Assembly (NCBI GenBank): GCA_951812775.1 | Contig: OX638326.1 | Coordinates: 1,128,335-1,192,334, forward strand | Length of the DNA: 64,000 nt | Source of the DNA: an uncultured Alphaproteobacteria bacterium | GTDB lineage: Bacteria > Pseudomonadota > Alphaproteobacteria > MPNO01 > UBA2964 | Direction: 5' to 3' | Shown here: one piece after another, positions 9,285-18,703 of the stretch | Position numbering within the stretch: the stretch's first letter is position 1 | Layout of the letters: each line of letters begins with the position of its first letter | Program-made: the position numbers and the translations under genes | The notes under the pieces: model-generated | What the model was told of the DNA's origin: nothing | Database searches by the model: none | The model's input: the letters and a program-made list of their open reading frames with translations, nothing else

Positions 9285-12200
9285 ATGAAACTTATTGAAC
9301 TCGCCGTTCGGCGACCTGTCGCCATTCTGTCCATCGTGTTGATGGTCGTCCTTATGGGCTGGCTGGCGCTCAGGATCATACCTATTCAGTTAACTCCTGA
9401 CGTTCGCAAGCCGCTCATCATGATCCAAACCTCCTGGCCTGGCGCATCGCCAGCGGAAGTCGAACGCGAGATCGTGATCCCCCAGGAAGAGAAGCTCAAA
9501 GGTCTTGAAGGCCTAGAGCGAATGGAATCTCGCGCGCGCCGTGGACGAGCAACGATCATTCTTGAATTCAATATTACGGCCGATCGCAATAGATCCATCC
9601 TTCTTATCAACAATCGGCTGCAACAAGTCACCGGACTGCCTGAAGAAGCCGACGAGCCGATCCTCAGAACCCGCGACACCGATGACAATCCGATTGCTTG
9701 GTTTTCGATCACTAAACTCCCAGGTAATTCCAAATCAATACGTTCTTATGGTGATTTCCTGGATGACGTCGTACGTGACCAATTGGAACGTGTTCCAGGT
9801 GTTGCGGCCGTCAACGTCCGCGGCGGAAACGAATCCGAAATCCGGGTCATTGTAGATCCCAAACGGCTCGCCCATTACCGCATCACTGTCCCCGATGTAA
9901 ATAATGCTCTACGCGGCACAAACATTAGTGTTTCCGCGGGCGAAGTTGATGAAGGCAAGCGCGAATACAGGGTCAGAACCGAAAGCGAACTCAACTCCGT
10001 CGCGCGCGTCAAAGAAGTTGTCCTTCGTACCCAGCGAGATGAAGCCACGGGACGGGTTTTTCGGGTAACGTTCGGTGACATTGCCCATGTGGAGTTCGGG
10101 CATAAAAAACGCAACGCCCGTATACGAAATATGGGCCAATCTGCCATTGCCGTAAGTGCAATCCGTGACACTGGCGCAAACGTCATCGAAACAATGGAAG
10201 GTATCAAAAAAGTCGTCACCCGGCTGAACCGCGACGTACTCCCGAAAGTTGGCCTTGTTATGAAACAGGTACATGACGACACGGTGTATATTAAATCAGC
10301 GATCCAGCTGGTTACCCAAAATATCTGGGTCGGTGGCACGCTAGCAGCCTTGATCCTGCTGCTGTTTTTGAGATCGTTTGGTGCCACTGCTGTCGTGTCA
10401 CTAGCCATCCCGGTCTCCGTCGTCGGCTCCTTTGTGGCGCTCGCCGCGATGGGCCGGTCTATTAACGTAATTTCTTTGGCTGGCATCGCCTTCGCTGTCG
10501 GCATGGTCGTCGACGCGGCTATTGTTGTTCTGGAAAACATTTATCGTCACCGAGAAAAAGGAAGCACAAAACTTGAAGGCGCCGTAAGGGGTGCTGGAGA
10601 AGTCTGGGGTGCCATCATGGCGTCGGCGGTGACGACCATTGTCGTCTTTGCGCCAATCCTGGTCATGGACCTCGTCGTCGGTCAGCTGTTCCGCGATATT
10701 GCTGTTGCGCTGTCAGTCGCCGTTCTTCTGTCACTGATTGTTTCCATCACGGTGGTGCCGACACTTGCAAACAAATTACTCGGCGAAAACACCCATAAGG
10801 TGGCCGGGACGAGACGGATTCCGTTAGTCGATAGTTTTGCCAGTGGCTTTGTAAAGTTTATTACCGGGTTTACCCGGATCGTTATTACCAACCGTTTCGC
10901 CGGGTTACTCGTCGTGCTGGCTGTCACAGGCTTGGCAGCAGCGGGAACCTATTTCTTCCTGCCGAAGCTAAGTTACCTTCCGGAGGGTAACCGGAACTTT
11001 ATTATCGCCATCGCCAATCCACCGCCGGGATATAACTTAAAAACCCTAAATAATATGGCGACGAAAGTAGAAGGAAGTGTCCGACGCCACTGGGCCAAAG
11101 AGGGAGAAGAGCCAAAGACCTGTGATCCTTGGTACTCTCGAATTGAATTTGGATCGGCAAGCGGCTGGTTCCCTCTTCATATAAAGGACTGCGATCCCGG
11201 CCCCGTTAAAATGGGACGTTTCTGGTTTGTCGCGAGATCAACATCGACCTTTATGGGAGCGAATGCCCTGGATCCGACACGTGCGCGTGAATTGGTTCCA
11301 ATCATGCGACGAGCCGTTTTCAGTGAACCTGGGACATTCGGGTTTGCCCGGCAAACATCCTTATTCGGCCGAGGATTAGGCGGATCCCGTATTATCGAAC
11401 TCGACATAACGGGACCAAATCTTGAAGACCTGTTACAGGTGGCACGTCAGGGCGTGGGCATTCTTCGTCGCGTCATGCCCCGCAGCGAAGGCTATCAGAT
11501 CAGGCCCCAACCAGGACTTGAACTTGGTGCGCCGGAAGTAAGGGTCGTACCAAATCTGCTGCGTCTCGCCGATGTTGGTTTAACCGCCCGTGATTTGGCC
11601 CTTACGGTTGACGCCTCAAACGATGGATTACGCGCGGCTGAGGTAACACGGGGCAGCAAACGCATCGACCTCACATTAATGGGTCCCAGGGAAGCAACAT
11701 CGACGCAGGAAATCGGAAATTTACCTGTGGTCACGCGCACAGGGCATATCTTGCCTGTATCGGCGCTCGCGAAAATTGAGGTAACGGAGGGTCCGACGCA
11801 AATTCGGCATCTCGAAAGAGTACGCACCGTAACGCTGCAAATCCGTCCGCGAAACAATGTCGCGCTTGAGGAAGCCATCGCCAAGGTCCGCAAGGAAGTT
11901 ATGGCACCTATGGAAGAACGTGGCCTGCCACCAGGCGTGCGGTTAACGATGTCCGGTACCGCCGACGAACTCAATAGAACGTGGGACGCAATGGTAATCA
12001 ATCTTCTCATCGCGATAGCCATCGTCTACCTCGTCATGGCAATCCTCTATGAGAGCTTCATTTTCCCATTGATCATCATGTTCTCGGTTCCGCTCGCCAC
12101 GGCTGGCGGCGTCGCGGGCTTGTCGATCCTGAATATCTATACCTTCCAGGCTCTCGATATGCTGACAGTTCTGGGGTTCGTGATATTAATCGGAACGGTG

Positions 12201-12542
12201 GTGAACAACGCCATTCTGCTGGTGCACCAGACACTCCATCACGTCCGCAAAGAAGCGATGGATGCAGCTGACGCGATTGCCGAAGCGACCCGCAACCGCA
12301 TCCGCCCGATCTTTATGTCTACAATGACAACTGTCTTTGGCATGTTGCCGCTGGTTGTTATCCCCGGCGCGGGATCTGAGCTCTATCGGGGTTTGGGGTC
12401 AGTCGTTCTTGGCGGTCTCGCCATGTCAGCGCTCCTGACACTGCTGATTATTCCACCATTGCTGTCCTTCGCAGCGCCGCTATTGCGGCGTCAGAAAGGG
12501 TCGATGATGAATGAAGTACCGGTAGTATCCGCTGCCGAATAG
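9285..12542 (+). CDS. RND efflux transporter permease subunit (AcrB/MdtB-like)
   Basis: This 1085-residue inner-membrane proton-driven pump exports drugs, bile-salt-like or other hydrophobic compounds. It shows the RND pattern: TM1 (VRRPVAILSIVLMVVLMGW), a large periplasmic loop, TM2-6 containing AVGMVVDAAIVVLENIYRH with the proton-relay Asp, a second large loop, and the C-terminal TM cluster with GTVVNNAILLVHQTLHH. A GGAGGG ribosome site overlaps the adaptor stop, so the two genes are coupled. No outer-membrane TolC gene or local regulator is present. Only one Asp occupies the usual Asp-Asp pair, which is common in several RND subfamilies. Confidence 0.95.
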   Translation: MKLIELAVRRPVAILSIVLMVVLMGWLALRIIPIQLTPDVRKPLIMIQTSWPGASPAEVEREIVIPQEEKLKGLEGLERMESRARRGRATIILEFNITADRNRSILLINNRLQQVTGLPEEADEPILRTRDTDDNPIAWFSITKLPGNSKSIRSYGDFLDDVVRDQLERVPGVAAVNVRGGNESEIRVIVDPKRLAHYRITVPDVNNALRGTNISVSAGEVDEGKREYRVRTESELNSVARVKEVVLRTQRDEATGRVFRVTFGDIAHVEFGHKKRNARIRNMGQSAIAVSAIRDTGANVIETMEGIKKVVTRLNRDVLPKVGLVMKQVHDDTVYIKSAIQLVTQNIWVGGTLAALILLLFLRSFGATAVVSLAIPVSVVGSFVALAAMGRSINVISLAGIAFAVGMVVDAAIVVLENIYRHREKGSTKLEGAVRGAGEVWGAIMASAVTTIVVFAPILVMDLVVGQLFRDIAVALSVAVLLSLIVSITVVPTLANKLLGENTHKVAGTRRIPLVDSFASGFVKFITGFTRIVITNRFAGLLVVLAVTGLAAAGTYFFLPKLSYLPEGNRNFIIAIANPPPGYNLKTLNNMATKVEGSVRRHWAKEGEEPKTCDPWYSRIEFGSASGWFPLHIKDCDPGPVKMGRFWFVARSTSTFMGANALDPTRARELVPIMRRAVFSEPGTFGFARQTSLFGRGLGGSRIIELDITGPNLEDLLQVARQGVGILRRVMPRSEGYQIRPQPGLELGAPEVRVVPNLLRLADVGLTARDLALTVDASNDGLRAAEVTRGSKRIDLTLMGPREATSTQEIGNLPVVTRTGHILPVSALAKIEVTEGPTQIRHLERVRTVTLQIRPRNNVALEEAIAKVRKEVMAPMEERGLPPGVRLTMSGTADELNRTWDAMVINLLIAIAIVYLVMAILYESFIFPLIIMFSVPLATAGGVAGLSILNIYTFQALDMLTVLGFVILIGTVVNNAILLVHQTLHHVRKEAMDAADAIAEATRNRIRPIFMSTMTTVFGMLPLVVIPGAGSELYRGLGSVVLGGLAMSALLTLLIIPPLLSFAAPLLRRQKGSMMNEVPVVSAAE

Positions 12543-12550
12543 CCTAAAAG

Positions 12551-13414
12551 CTAAAAGGCGTTCAGCGGTATTTTCAGGAAACGGTTGCCGTCGGCGTCCG
12601 GTGGCGGCAACTCACCGGCCCGCATATTGACCTGAATTGCAGGCAGCACCAGTCTCGGCATGGAGAGCATCGCATCACGTTCTTCGCGCATCGCAATAAA
12701 TTCTTCTGCTGTCGTGCCACCACCGACATGGATATTTTTATCGCGTTGCCCAGCGACCGTTGTTTCCCAGCAACAATCGCGCGATCCACCGCAACCATAA
12801 TCATGATTGAGAAACAATCTCGTTTCAGGAGGCAGTGCTAAAATCTTTTCAAGCGAGTTATATAGCTGTGCGGCGCTGCCACCCGGAAAATCACAGCGGG
12901 CGGTGCCAGAATCCGGCATGAAGAACGTGTCTCCACTAAACGCCATATCAGCAATTACATAGGTTGCGCAGGCGGGCGTATGACCAAGTGTGTGAAGGAT
13001 TGTTGCAGAAAGAGCACCGACTTGAAACTCCTCACCATCGGCAAAAAGATGATCAAACTGCGCGCCATCGGCGACGAAATCATCGCCAAGTCCATATATC
13101 TTCTTAAAGGTTTTTTGGACATCAACGACCCCGGCCCCGATACCAGTCCGGCCACCAAGCTTATCCTTCAAATAAGCAGCAGCTGTTAGATGATCCGCAT
13201 GAATGTGGGTTTCCAATATCCATTCGACATTGAGGCCTTCCTCTTCAACAAAGGCGACGAGCTGATCCACCGCTGTCGCGGAGGTACTCCCCGCCGCCAG
13301 ATCGAAATTAAGGACAGAATCGATGATCGCACATTTTCGATTTTCGCTATCCCAGACAATATGCGTGGCATTATTCGTATCGCTATCAAAATAGGTTTTT
13401 AAAGAGGCACTCAT
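12551..13414 (-). CDS. MBL-fold hydrolase, persulfide dioxygenase (ETHE1/Blh)-like
   Basis: Proteins of this branch use a mononuclear iron in a metallo-beta-lactamase fold to oxidise glutathione persulfide to sulfite. The metal motif is THIHADHL (His70, His72, Asp74, His75), followed by GHTPACATYV, then SGDTFFMPDSGTARCDFPGG and a late NHDYG. I chose ATG 13414 as the start (287 residues), because the preceding in-frame residues do not fit. It is divergent from soeABC across a 152-base gap, which supports a sulfur role because its expected product, sulfite, is the SoeABC substrate. Function is inferred from family and context. Confidence 0.85.
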   Translation of the reverse strand: MSASLKTYFDSDTNNATHIVWDSENRKCAIIDSVLNFDLAAGSTSATAVDQLVAFVEEEGLNVEWILETHIHADHLTAAAYLKDKLGGRTGIGAGVVDVQKTFKKIYGLGDDFVADGAQFDHLFADGEEFQVGALSATILHTLGHTPACATYVIADMAFSGDTFFMPDSGTARCDFPGGSAAQLYNSLEKILALPPETRLFLNHDYGCGGSRDCCWETTVAGQRDKNIHVGGGTTAEEFIAMREERDAMLSMPRLVLPAIQVNMRAGELPPPDADGNRFLKIPLNAF

Positions 13415-13509
13415 TTTCCAAACTTTTTTTGTCAACTGGTGCAATCTCAGCATGTGGTTTTGTATAATGCAAAGATTAGGTCGAAACTATCTGATCAAAT
13501 TTTCTGGAT

Positions 13510-13538
13510 TTGACGGCAGCGGCGTTCTCTTTTAACAA
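13510..13538 (+). promoter_or_regulatory. Candidate promoter of soeABC
   Basis: TTGACG at 13510-13515 and TAACAA at 13533-13538 are separated by 17 bases. The -35 is good and the -10 weak. An AGGGAG ribosome site follows at 13551-13556, ten bases before the soeA ATG. Confidence 0.3.
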
Positions 13539-13566
13539 AGCAGCCAACAAAGGGAGCTAATCGTTT

Positions 13567-16464
13567 ATGACACGCGGGTACTTCGACCCAATCGAAGAGA
13601 TCGATACATCACCCACGGTCTCCGACGAAATCAAACATACGACCTGTTACATGTGTGCCTGCCGATGCGGCATCAAAGTCCACATGAAAGACGGCGGCAT
13701 CCGCTATATTGAAGGCAACAGGGATCACCCGGTCAATAAGGGCGTATTGTGCGCCAAAGGCTCTGCCGGGATCATGAACCATTACTCGCCGGCGCGGCTT
13801 ACCAAACCGCTCAAACGGGTTGGTGAACGAGGCAAAGCGAAATTCAAAGAGATCGAGTGGGACGAAGCCCTGGAACTTGCCAGTACCTGGCTGGGCGATA
13901 TCCGCAAATCTGACCCCCGCAAGCTCGCCTTTTTTACCGGTCGCGACCAAAGCCAGGCTCTGACCGGCTGGTGGGCCAGTCAGTTCGGCACACCCAACCA
14001 TGCAGCCCATGGTGGTTTCTGTTCCGTCAATATGGCGGCTGGCGGCATATACACCATAGGCGGCTCGTTCTGGGAGTTCGGCGAGCCAGACTGGGAACTC
14101 AGCAAATACATGCTGATGTTTGGCGTTGCCGAGGATCACGATAGTAATCCGATTAAAGCAGGCCTCTCAAAGCTCAAGAACAATGGCGCTAAATTCGTTT
14201 CGCTAAACCCAATCCGGACCGGCTATTCCGCGATTGCCGATGAATGGATCGGCATCCGTCCCGGTACTGACGGAAAATTTGTCCTGGCGCTTGTTCATGA
14301 GCTGCTGAAGGCCGACAAGATCGATCTCGATTACATCGTCCGGTACACAAACCTTCCCTGGCTGGTTATCCAGAATCCCGGCGAAGCCGATGATGGATTG
14401 TTCGTCCGTGGCATCGACGGCGAACCACTGTGCTGGGATACCGGCACCAATCAGGCCGCAGATGCGAGGTTGGCAGGCGTCTCTCCGGCGCTGACCGGCT
14501 CTTTCACGACAGAAGACGGGCGGAAAGCGGTACCCGCCTTCGCGCTTATGGCAGAGCGCTACCTGGATGCAGGCTATTCACCCGAAGCAGCAGAAAAAGA
14601 AACCGGTGTGCCTGCTCGAACAATGCGCCGCATCGCAGCTGAAATCGCCGATGTGGCCTTCGAACAGCAAATTGAAATCGACCAGCCCTGGACCGACTGG
14701 GCCGGACGCAAGCACGACAAGATGATTGGCCGTCCGGTTTCCATGCATGCGATGCGCGGCATTTCTGCTCATTCCAACGGCTTTCACACTTGCCGCGCCA
14801 TTCATCTTCTCCAGATTCTGTTGGGTAGCATCGATTGTCCCGGCGGCTTCCGTTACAAACCGCCCTTCCCGAAGGCGGCCCCACCGCCGTTAAAGCCAAC
14901 CGGCAAACCGGATCAGATCAACCCGGAAACACCGATGCCCGGACCACCGCTTGGTTTCCCGGCCGGACCGGAGGATTTACTCGTCGAGGAAGACGGCACC
15001 CCGCGACGGATCGATCATGCGTTCTCGTGGGAGGCCCCGATTGCGGCGCATGGCATGATGCATATGGTCATCACAAATGCCCACAATCAGGATCCGTACC
15101 CGGTCGATTTGCTGTTTATGTATATGGCAAATATGAGCTGGAACTCGTCCATGAATACGGCGGGCACCAAGGAAATGCTCACGGCCAAAGACGAAAAAAC
15201 CGGCGAATATAAAATTCCCAAGATTATGTATTCGGATGCCTATTTCTCGGAAATGGTCGCCTATGCCGATCTTGTTCTGCCGGACACGACCTATCTTGAG
15301 CGCTGGGATTGCGTATCTCTTCTCGACCGCCCGATCTGTAGTGCGGAAAGCGCCGCCGATTCCATTCGTCAGCCGGTCGTCGAACCGGACCGGGATGTCC
15401 GCCCGTTTCAGAGCGTGCTGATCGATCTTGGATCACGGATCGGGTTGCCCGGGTTAACCAATGAGGACGGCAGCGCCAAATATCCCGGTGGCTATCCTGA
15501 TTATCTCGTAAATCATGAGCGAGCGCCCGGTATTGGATCACTCGCCGGATGGCGCGGTGAAGACGGCAATAGTCACGGCACGGGAGTACCCAATAAGAGC
15601 CAACTCGATAAATATGTTGAGAATGGCTGCTTCTGGGAACACAAATTGCCCCCCGAGCAACATTACTTCAAACATGCTAATCGCGACTATCTTGATTACG
15701 CCTCATCTGTGGGGTTCATTGGATCCGCCAATCAGATCATTCTGCAGGTCTATTCTGAACCACTGCAAAAGTTCAGACTTGCCGCACAGGGACATGGCGC
15801 GGTTCAACCACCCGAAGAGCACCGGGACCGGATCAACAAATATTTCGACCCAATGCCGATATGGTACCCGCCCTTCGAAGGCGAAGCCCTGGATACCAAC
15901 GAATACCCAATGCATGCCCTGACCCAACGTCCCATGGCGATGTATCACAGCTGGGGTTCACAAAATGCCTGGTTACGCCAAATCCATGGCACCAATCCGC
16001 TGTACATCAATCGCAAGACTGCCGAAGCGCATGATATCGAAGACGGTGACTGGGTTTGGGTCATTAGCCACCACAATCGGGTTAAGGCACAGGCGAAGCT
16101 CATGGAGGGCGTGAACGGCGACACGGTGTGGACATGGAATGCCATTGGCAAACAAAAAGGTGCCTGGAATCTCGATCCAGAGGCTCCGGAAGCAAAGACC
16201 GGTTTTCTGCTGAACCATGTGATATCGGAATTGCTGCCGCCAAAGGGCGATGGTTTCCGTTACGCCAATTCTGATCCGGTAACCGGACAAGCAGCCTGGT
16301 ACGACCTCCGTGTTCGTATTGAAAAAGCACCAGACGAAGAAAATGCGGTGAGCGAACCGCAATTTGCGACGCTGAAGCCGCCAGAGGCCCTGCCGGAAAG
16401 GCCGAGCATATTACGCTATGGCCGTATGTATTCCCGTGCCAATAAAAAAGGGGATAACGGATGA
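13567..16464 (+). CDS. soeA: Molybdopterin oxidoreductase, sulfite dehydrogenase SoeA-like catalytic subunit
   Basis: This is the catalytic subunit of a complex-iron-sulfur molybdoenzyme. SoeA oxidises sulfite to sulfate at the cytoplasmic face of the inner membrane and passes electrons to the quinone pool. The N-terminal [4Fe-4S] motif is C27-x2-C30-x3-C34-x27-C62. The Mo ligand is probably Cys152 (HGGFCSVN). There is no twin-arginine signal, consistent with cytoplasmic SoeA rather than periplasmic TAT-exported relatives. The last codons overlap soeB as ATGA. Polysulfide or thiosulfate reductase-type activity is the main alternative, but the divergent persulfide-dioxygenase-like gene favours sulfite oxidation. 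Confidence 0.85.
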   Translation: MTRGYFDPIEEIDTSPTVSDEIKHTTCYMCACRCGIKVHMKDGGIRYIEGNRDHPVNKGVLCAKGSAGIMNHYSPARLTKPLKRVGERGKAKFKEIEWDEALELASTWLGDIRKSDPRKLAFFTGRDQSQALTGWWASQFGTPNHAAHGGFCSVNMAAGGIYTIGGSFWEFGEPDWELSKYMLMFGVAEDHDSNPIKAGLSKLKNNGAKFVSLNPIRTGYSAIADEWIGIRPGTDGKFVLALVHELLKADKIDLDYIVRYTNLPWLVIQNPGEADDGLFVRGIDGEPLCWDTGTNQAADARLAGVSPALTGSFTTEDGRKAVPAFALMAERYLDAGYSPEAAEKETGVPARTMRRIAAEIADVAFEQQIEIDQPWTDWAGRKHDKMIGRPVSMHAMRGISAHSNGFHTCRAIHLLQILLGSIDCPGGFRYKPPFPKAAPPPLKPTGKPDQINPETPMPGPPLGFPAGPEDLLVEEDGTPRRIDHAFSWEAPIAAHGMMHMVITNAHNQDPYPVDLLFMYMANMSWNSSMNTAGTKEMLTAKDEKTGEYKIPKIMYSDAYFSEMVAYADLVLPDTTYLERWDCVSLLDRPICSAESAADSIRQPVVEPDRDVRPFQSVLIDLGSRIGLPGLTNEDGSAKYPGGYPDYLVNHERAPGIGSLAGWRGEDGNSHGTGVPNKSQLDKYVENGCFWEHKLPPEQHYFKHANRDYLDYASSVGFIGSANQIILQVYSEPLQKFRLAAQGHGAVQPPEEHRDRINKYFDPMPIWYPPFEGEALDTNEYPMHALTQRPMAMYHSWGSQNAWLRQIHGTNPLYINRKTAEAHDIEDGDWVWVISHHNRVKAQAKLMEGVNGDTVWTWNAIGKQKGAWNLDPEAPEAKTGFLLNHVISELLPPKGDGFRYANSDPVTGQAAWYDLRVRIEKAPDEENAVSEPQFATLKPPEALPERPSILRYGRMYSRANKKGDNG

Positions 16465-17216
16465 CCCAAATTCCCCAGAACACAACCGGCAAAAAACTCG
16501 GACTGGTTATCGATCTTGATATCTGCGTTGGCTGTCACGCCTGCGCGGTGAATTGCAAGGAATGGAACACCAGCGGCCACTCCGCCCCGCTCCCCGACAC
16601 CGACCCCTTTGGCGAAAATGCTGATGGCGTGTGGTTCAATCGCGTCCATACGTTTGAATGCGGTGAAGGTGCCGATAGCCGGACGGTTCATTTTCCACGC
16701 TCTTGCCTGCATTGTGAAGAGCCGGCCTGCGTTGAAGTGTGCCCGACGGGGGCGTCCTACAAGCGCGCCGAAGATGGCATTGTTCTCGTTAACGAAGACA
16801 TTTGCATAGGCTGCAAACTCTGCAGCTGGGCCTGTCCTTATGGCGCCCGTGAATATGACGGCGATGCCGGGGTCATGAAGAAATGTACGCTCTGCATTGA
16901 CCGTATCTATAACGAAAACCTCGAAGAAGAAGAGCGCGTCCCGGCCTGTGTTTCAACATGTCCGGCCAATGCCAGGCATTTCGGTGACCTCGGTGACCCG
17001 AGTTCCGATGTTTCGCGCATGGTGGAAGATCGCGGCGGCTATGACCTCATGCCGGAACTGCACTACCAGCCGGTCAATAAGTATCTGCCACCGCGACCCA
17101 AAAGCACCGGATACGAAGAAGATCGCCCACGGCATCTAAAACCGATTGAACCAACGTCAGAGAGCGAAGAGGCCGGCGGATTGTTCCGTTGGCTCGACCG
17201 CGTTATGTCCCGCTAG
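16461..17216 (+). CDS. soeB: 4Fe-4S electron-transfer subunit, SoeB-like
   Basis: This ferredoxin-like subunit carries electrons from the molybdopterin subunit to the membrane anchor. Four cysteine groups for [4Fe-4S] clusters are visible: CVGCHACAVNC (Cys22, 25, 28, 32), CLHCEEPACVEVC, CIGCKLCSWAC and CTLCIDR with a later CVSTCP. It has 251 residues, normal for DmsB/PsrB/SoeB relatives. It starts at the ATG of an ATGA overlap with soeA, so translation is coupled. A short acidic C-terminal tail precedes the soeC gene. Confidence 0.9.
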   Translation: MTQIPQNTTGKKLGLVIDLDICVGCHACAVNCKEWNTSGHSAPLPDTDPFGENADGVWFNRVHTFECGEGADSRTVHFPRSCLHCEEPACVEVCPTGASYKRAEDGIVLVNEDICIGCKLCSWACPYGAREYDGDAGVMKKCTLCIDRIYNENLEEEERVPACVSTCPANARHFGDLGDPSSDVSRMVEDRGGYDLMPELHYQPVNKYLPPRPKSTGYEEDRPRHLKPIEPTSESEEAGGLFRWLDRVMSR

Positions 17217-17235
17217 GCAAGAATAAGAGCTAAAG

Positions 17236-18183
17236 ATGCATCCCGCCTACTCCGTCATAATCTTCACCACCTTTTCCGGTGCCGGATACGGCCTGTTGTT
17301 CCTGATGGGGATTTTTGCAGCCGGGCAATGGATTGAGCCAGATCGCTGGTTTGGCTTTACCGGATTTTTCCTCGCCTTCACCATGGTCATCAGCGGTCTA
17401 CTGTCTTCCACCTTACATCTGGGACATCCCGAACGGGCCTGGCGCGCATTGTCACAATGGAAAAGCTCCTGGCTGTCACGTGAGGGAGTCCTGGCAGTTG
17501 CCGGATTCGTCCCATTTGGCCTGTTTGCATTTGGCTGGGTCATCTATGAAAGCCACGATGGCGCCTGGCGGCTCTTCGCCATGCTGACTATCCTGTTCGC
17601 GGCGTTCACTGTCTATGCGACGTCGATGATCTACGCGACATTACGGACCATCCGCGCCTGGTTTAATCGCCACACAGTCCGGATTTATCTCGCCTTTGCG
17701 ATCTGGACCGGCAGCGTTTGGTTTAACCTGCTGGCGCATCTGTTTGATCTGCACACACCGGGCATCGGTATGATCGTCGTCATCACTGGCGTTCTGGCAC
17801 TGTGGCTCAAACGCAAATACTGGATTTTCCTGGACACCTCACCGAGTTGGGTCTCGCCCGAAAATGCGACAGGACTCGGCGATCTCGGTCCTGTCCGGTT
17901 ACTGGATGCCCCTAATACGCAGGAAAATTATGTCCAGCAGGAGATGGGCTTCAAGATTGCCCGGAAGCACAGCATAAAACTGCGTCGTTGGGCGTTTTTT
18001 GGTTACTTCCTGATCCCCTGGCTCCTCGCCGTCGGGACCGTTGAAACAGAGCCCTGGCTTAAAATTCCGGCAGCAATTCTCGCGGTTGGATTTGTGATGG
18101 CGGGAACACTGCTTGAACGCTGGCTGTTCTTCGCAGAGGCCAAACACACGGTGTCACTATATTACGGCGCGCCAGACTCTTGA
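17236..18183 (+). CDS. soeC: DmsC/SoeC-like membrane anchor subunit
   Basis: This 315-residue integral membrane protein anchors the SoeAB dimer and transfers electrons to quinone. About eight hydrophobic segments are visible, beginning with VIIFTTFSGAGYGLLFL, and the HLGHPERAWRALSQWKSSWLSRE segment (just above residue 60) is the DmsC-family signature. It lies 19 bases after soeB on the same strand. The gene ends close to a convergent broken aminotransferase gene, with no obvious terminator between them. Confidence 0.9.
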   Translation: MHPAYSVIIFTTFSGAGYGLLFLMGIFAAGQWIEPDRWFGFTGFFLAFTMVISGLLSSTLHLGHPERAWRALSQWKSSWLSREGVLAVAGFVPFGLFAFGWVIYESHDGAWRLFAMLTILFAAFTVYATSMIYATLRTIRAWFNRHTVRIYLAFAIWTGSVWFNLLAHLFDLHTPGIGMIVVITGVLALWLKRKYWIFLDTSPSWVSPENATGLGDLGPVRLLDAPNTQENYVQQEMGFKIARKHSIKLRRWAFFGYFLIPWLLAVGTVETEPWLKIPAAILAVGFVMAGTLLERWLFFAEAKHTVSLYYGAPDS

Positions 18184-18192
18184 CCCAAAAGG

Positions 18193-18608
18193 TTAAATCA
18201 CCCGTTCGGTGAAGACACCTCGGACATCCATTTCGTAATCGAGCCCTTCAACGGGCGGGCGGGCGTAATTCCAGGTGAGACCGCTTTTGACGGCACCGCG
18301 CGTGACAATTTCATCCGCCCACCGAAGGCACCGTTCTGGCATACAATCACGGTATCTCCCGCCTCAACCAGATTGACGAAACAGGTTTCCATGCCAACCG
18401 AGCCCGGCCCCGAAACAGGTATCGTCAGCGCGTTCTTAGTTTTAAAGGCATAACGCAGGAGTTCTTTGACCTCTTCCATCATGCGCGAAAATTCAGGATC
18501 CAGATGGCCGATGGTGGGACGTGCCATGGCGCCCAGAACGCGCGGATGAACATCGGAAGGCCCGGGGCCCATAAGACGTCGGACCGGAGGATTAAACGAA
18601 GTGGTCAT
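18193..18608 (-). pseudogene. Truncated alanine-glyoxylate/serine-pyruvate aminotransferase fused to an unidentified tail
   Basis: The first ~100 codons match class V aminotransferases of the AGT/SPT type: [24 protein letters not shown], the PLP-phosphate-region motif [14 protein letters not shown] and NGAFGGRM. The rest of the enzyme, including the PLP lysine, is missing; complete relatives are about 380-400 residues. After GGRM the frame runs into nonsense-like sequence. A different frame across 18193-18310 reads like a real C-terminus ([20 protein letters not shown], then a TAA) that I do not recognise. The simplest reading is a deletion that joined the 5' end of one gene to the 3' end of another, out of frame. 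Confidence 0.8.
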
Positions 18609-18703
18609 GTAAATTTCTTTCTTATTCTATCAGGAACGAATTCGACGATATCGTAGAGTATATATTGCTGGCCGAAAACGGCGCGGTTAGAGCAGGAAAC
18701 ACC

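Noticed and set aside
9875..10540. Long antisense open frame inside the RND pump gene, and similar ones inside UbiD paralog 2 (39219-40034) and DUF1932 (61715-62338)
   Set aside because: No homology-like composition, no ribosome sites, and the sense genes are clearly coding. These are frame shadows.
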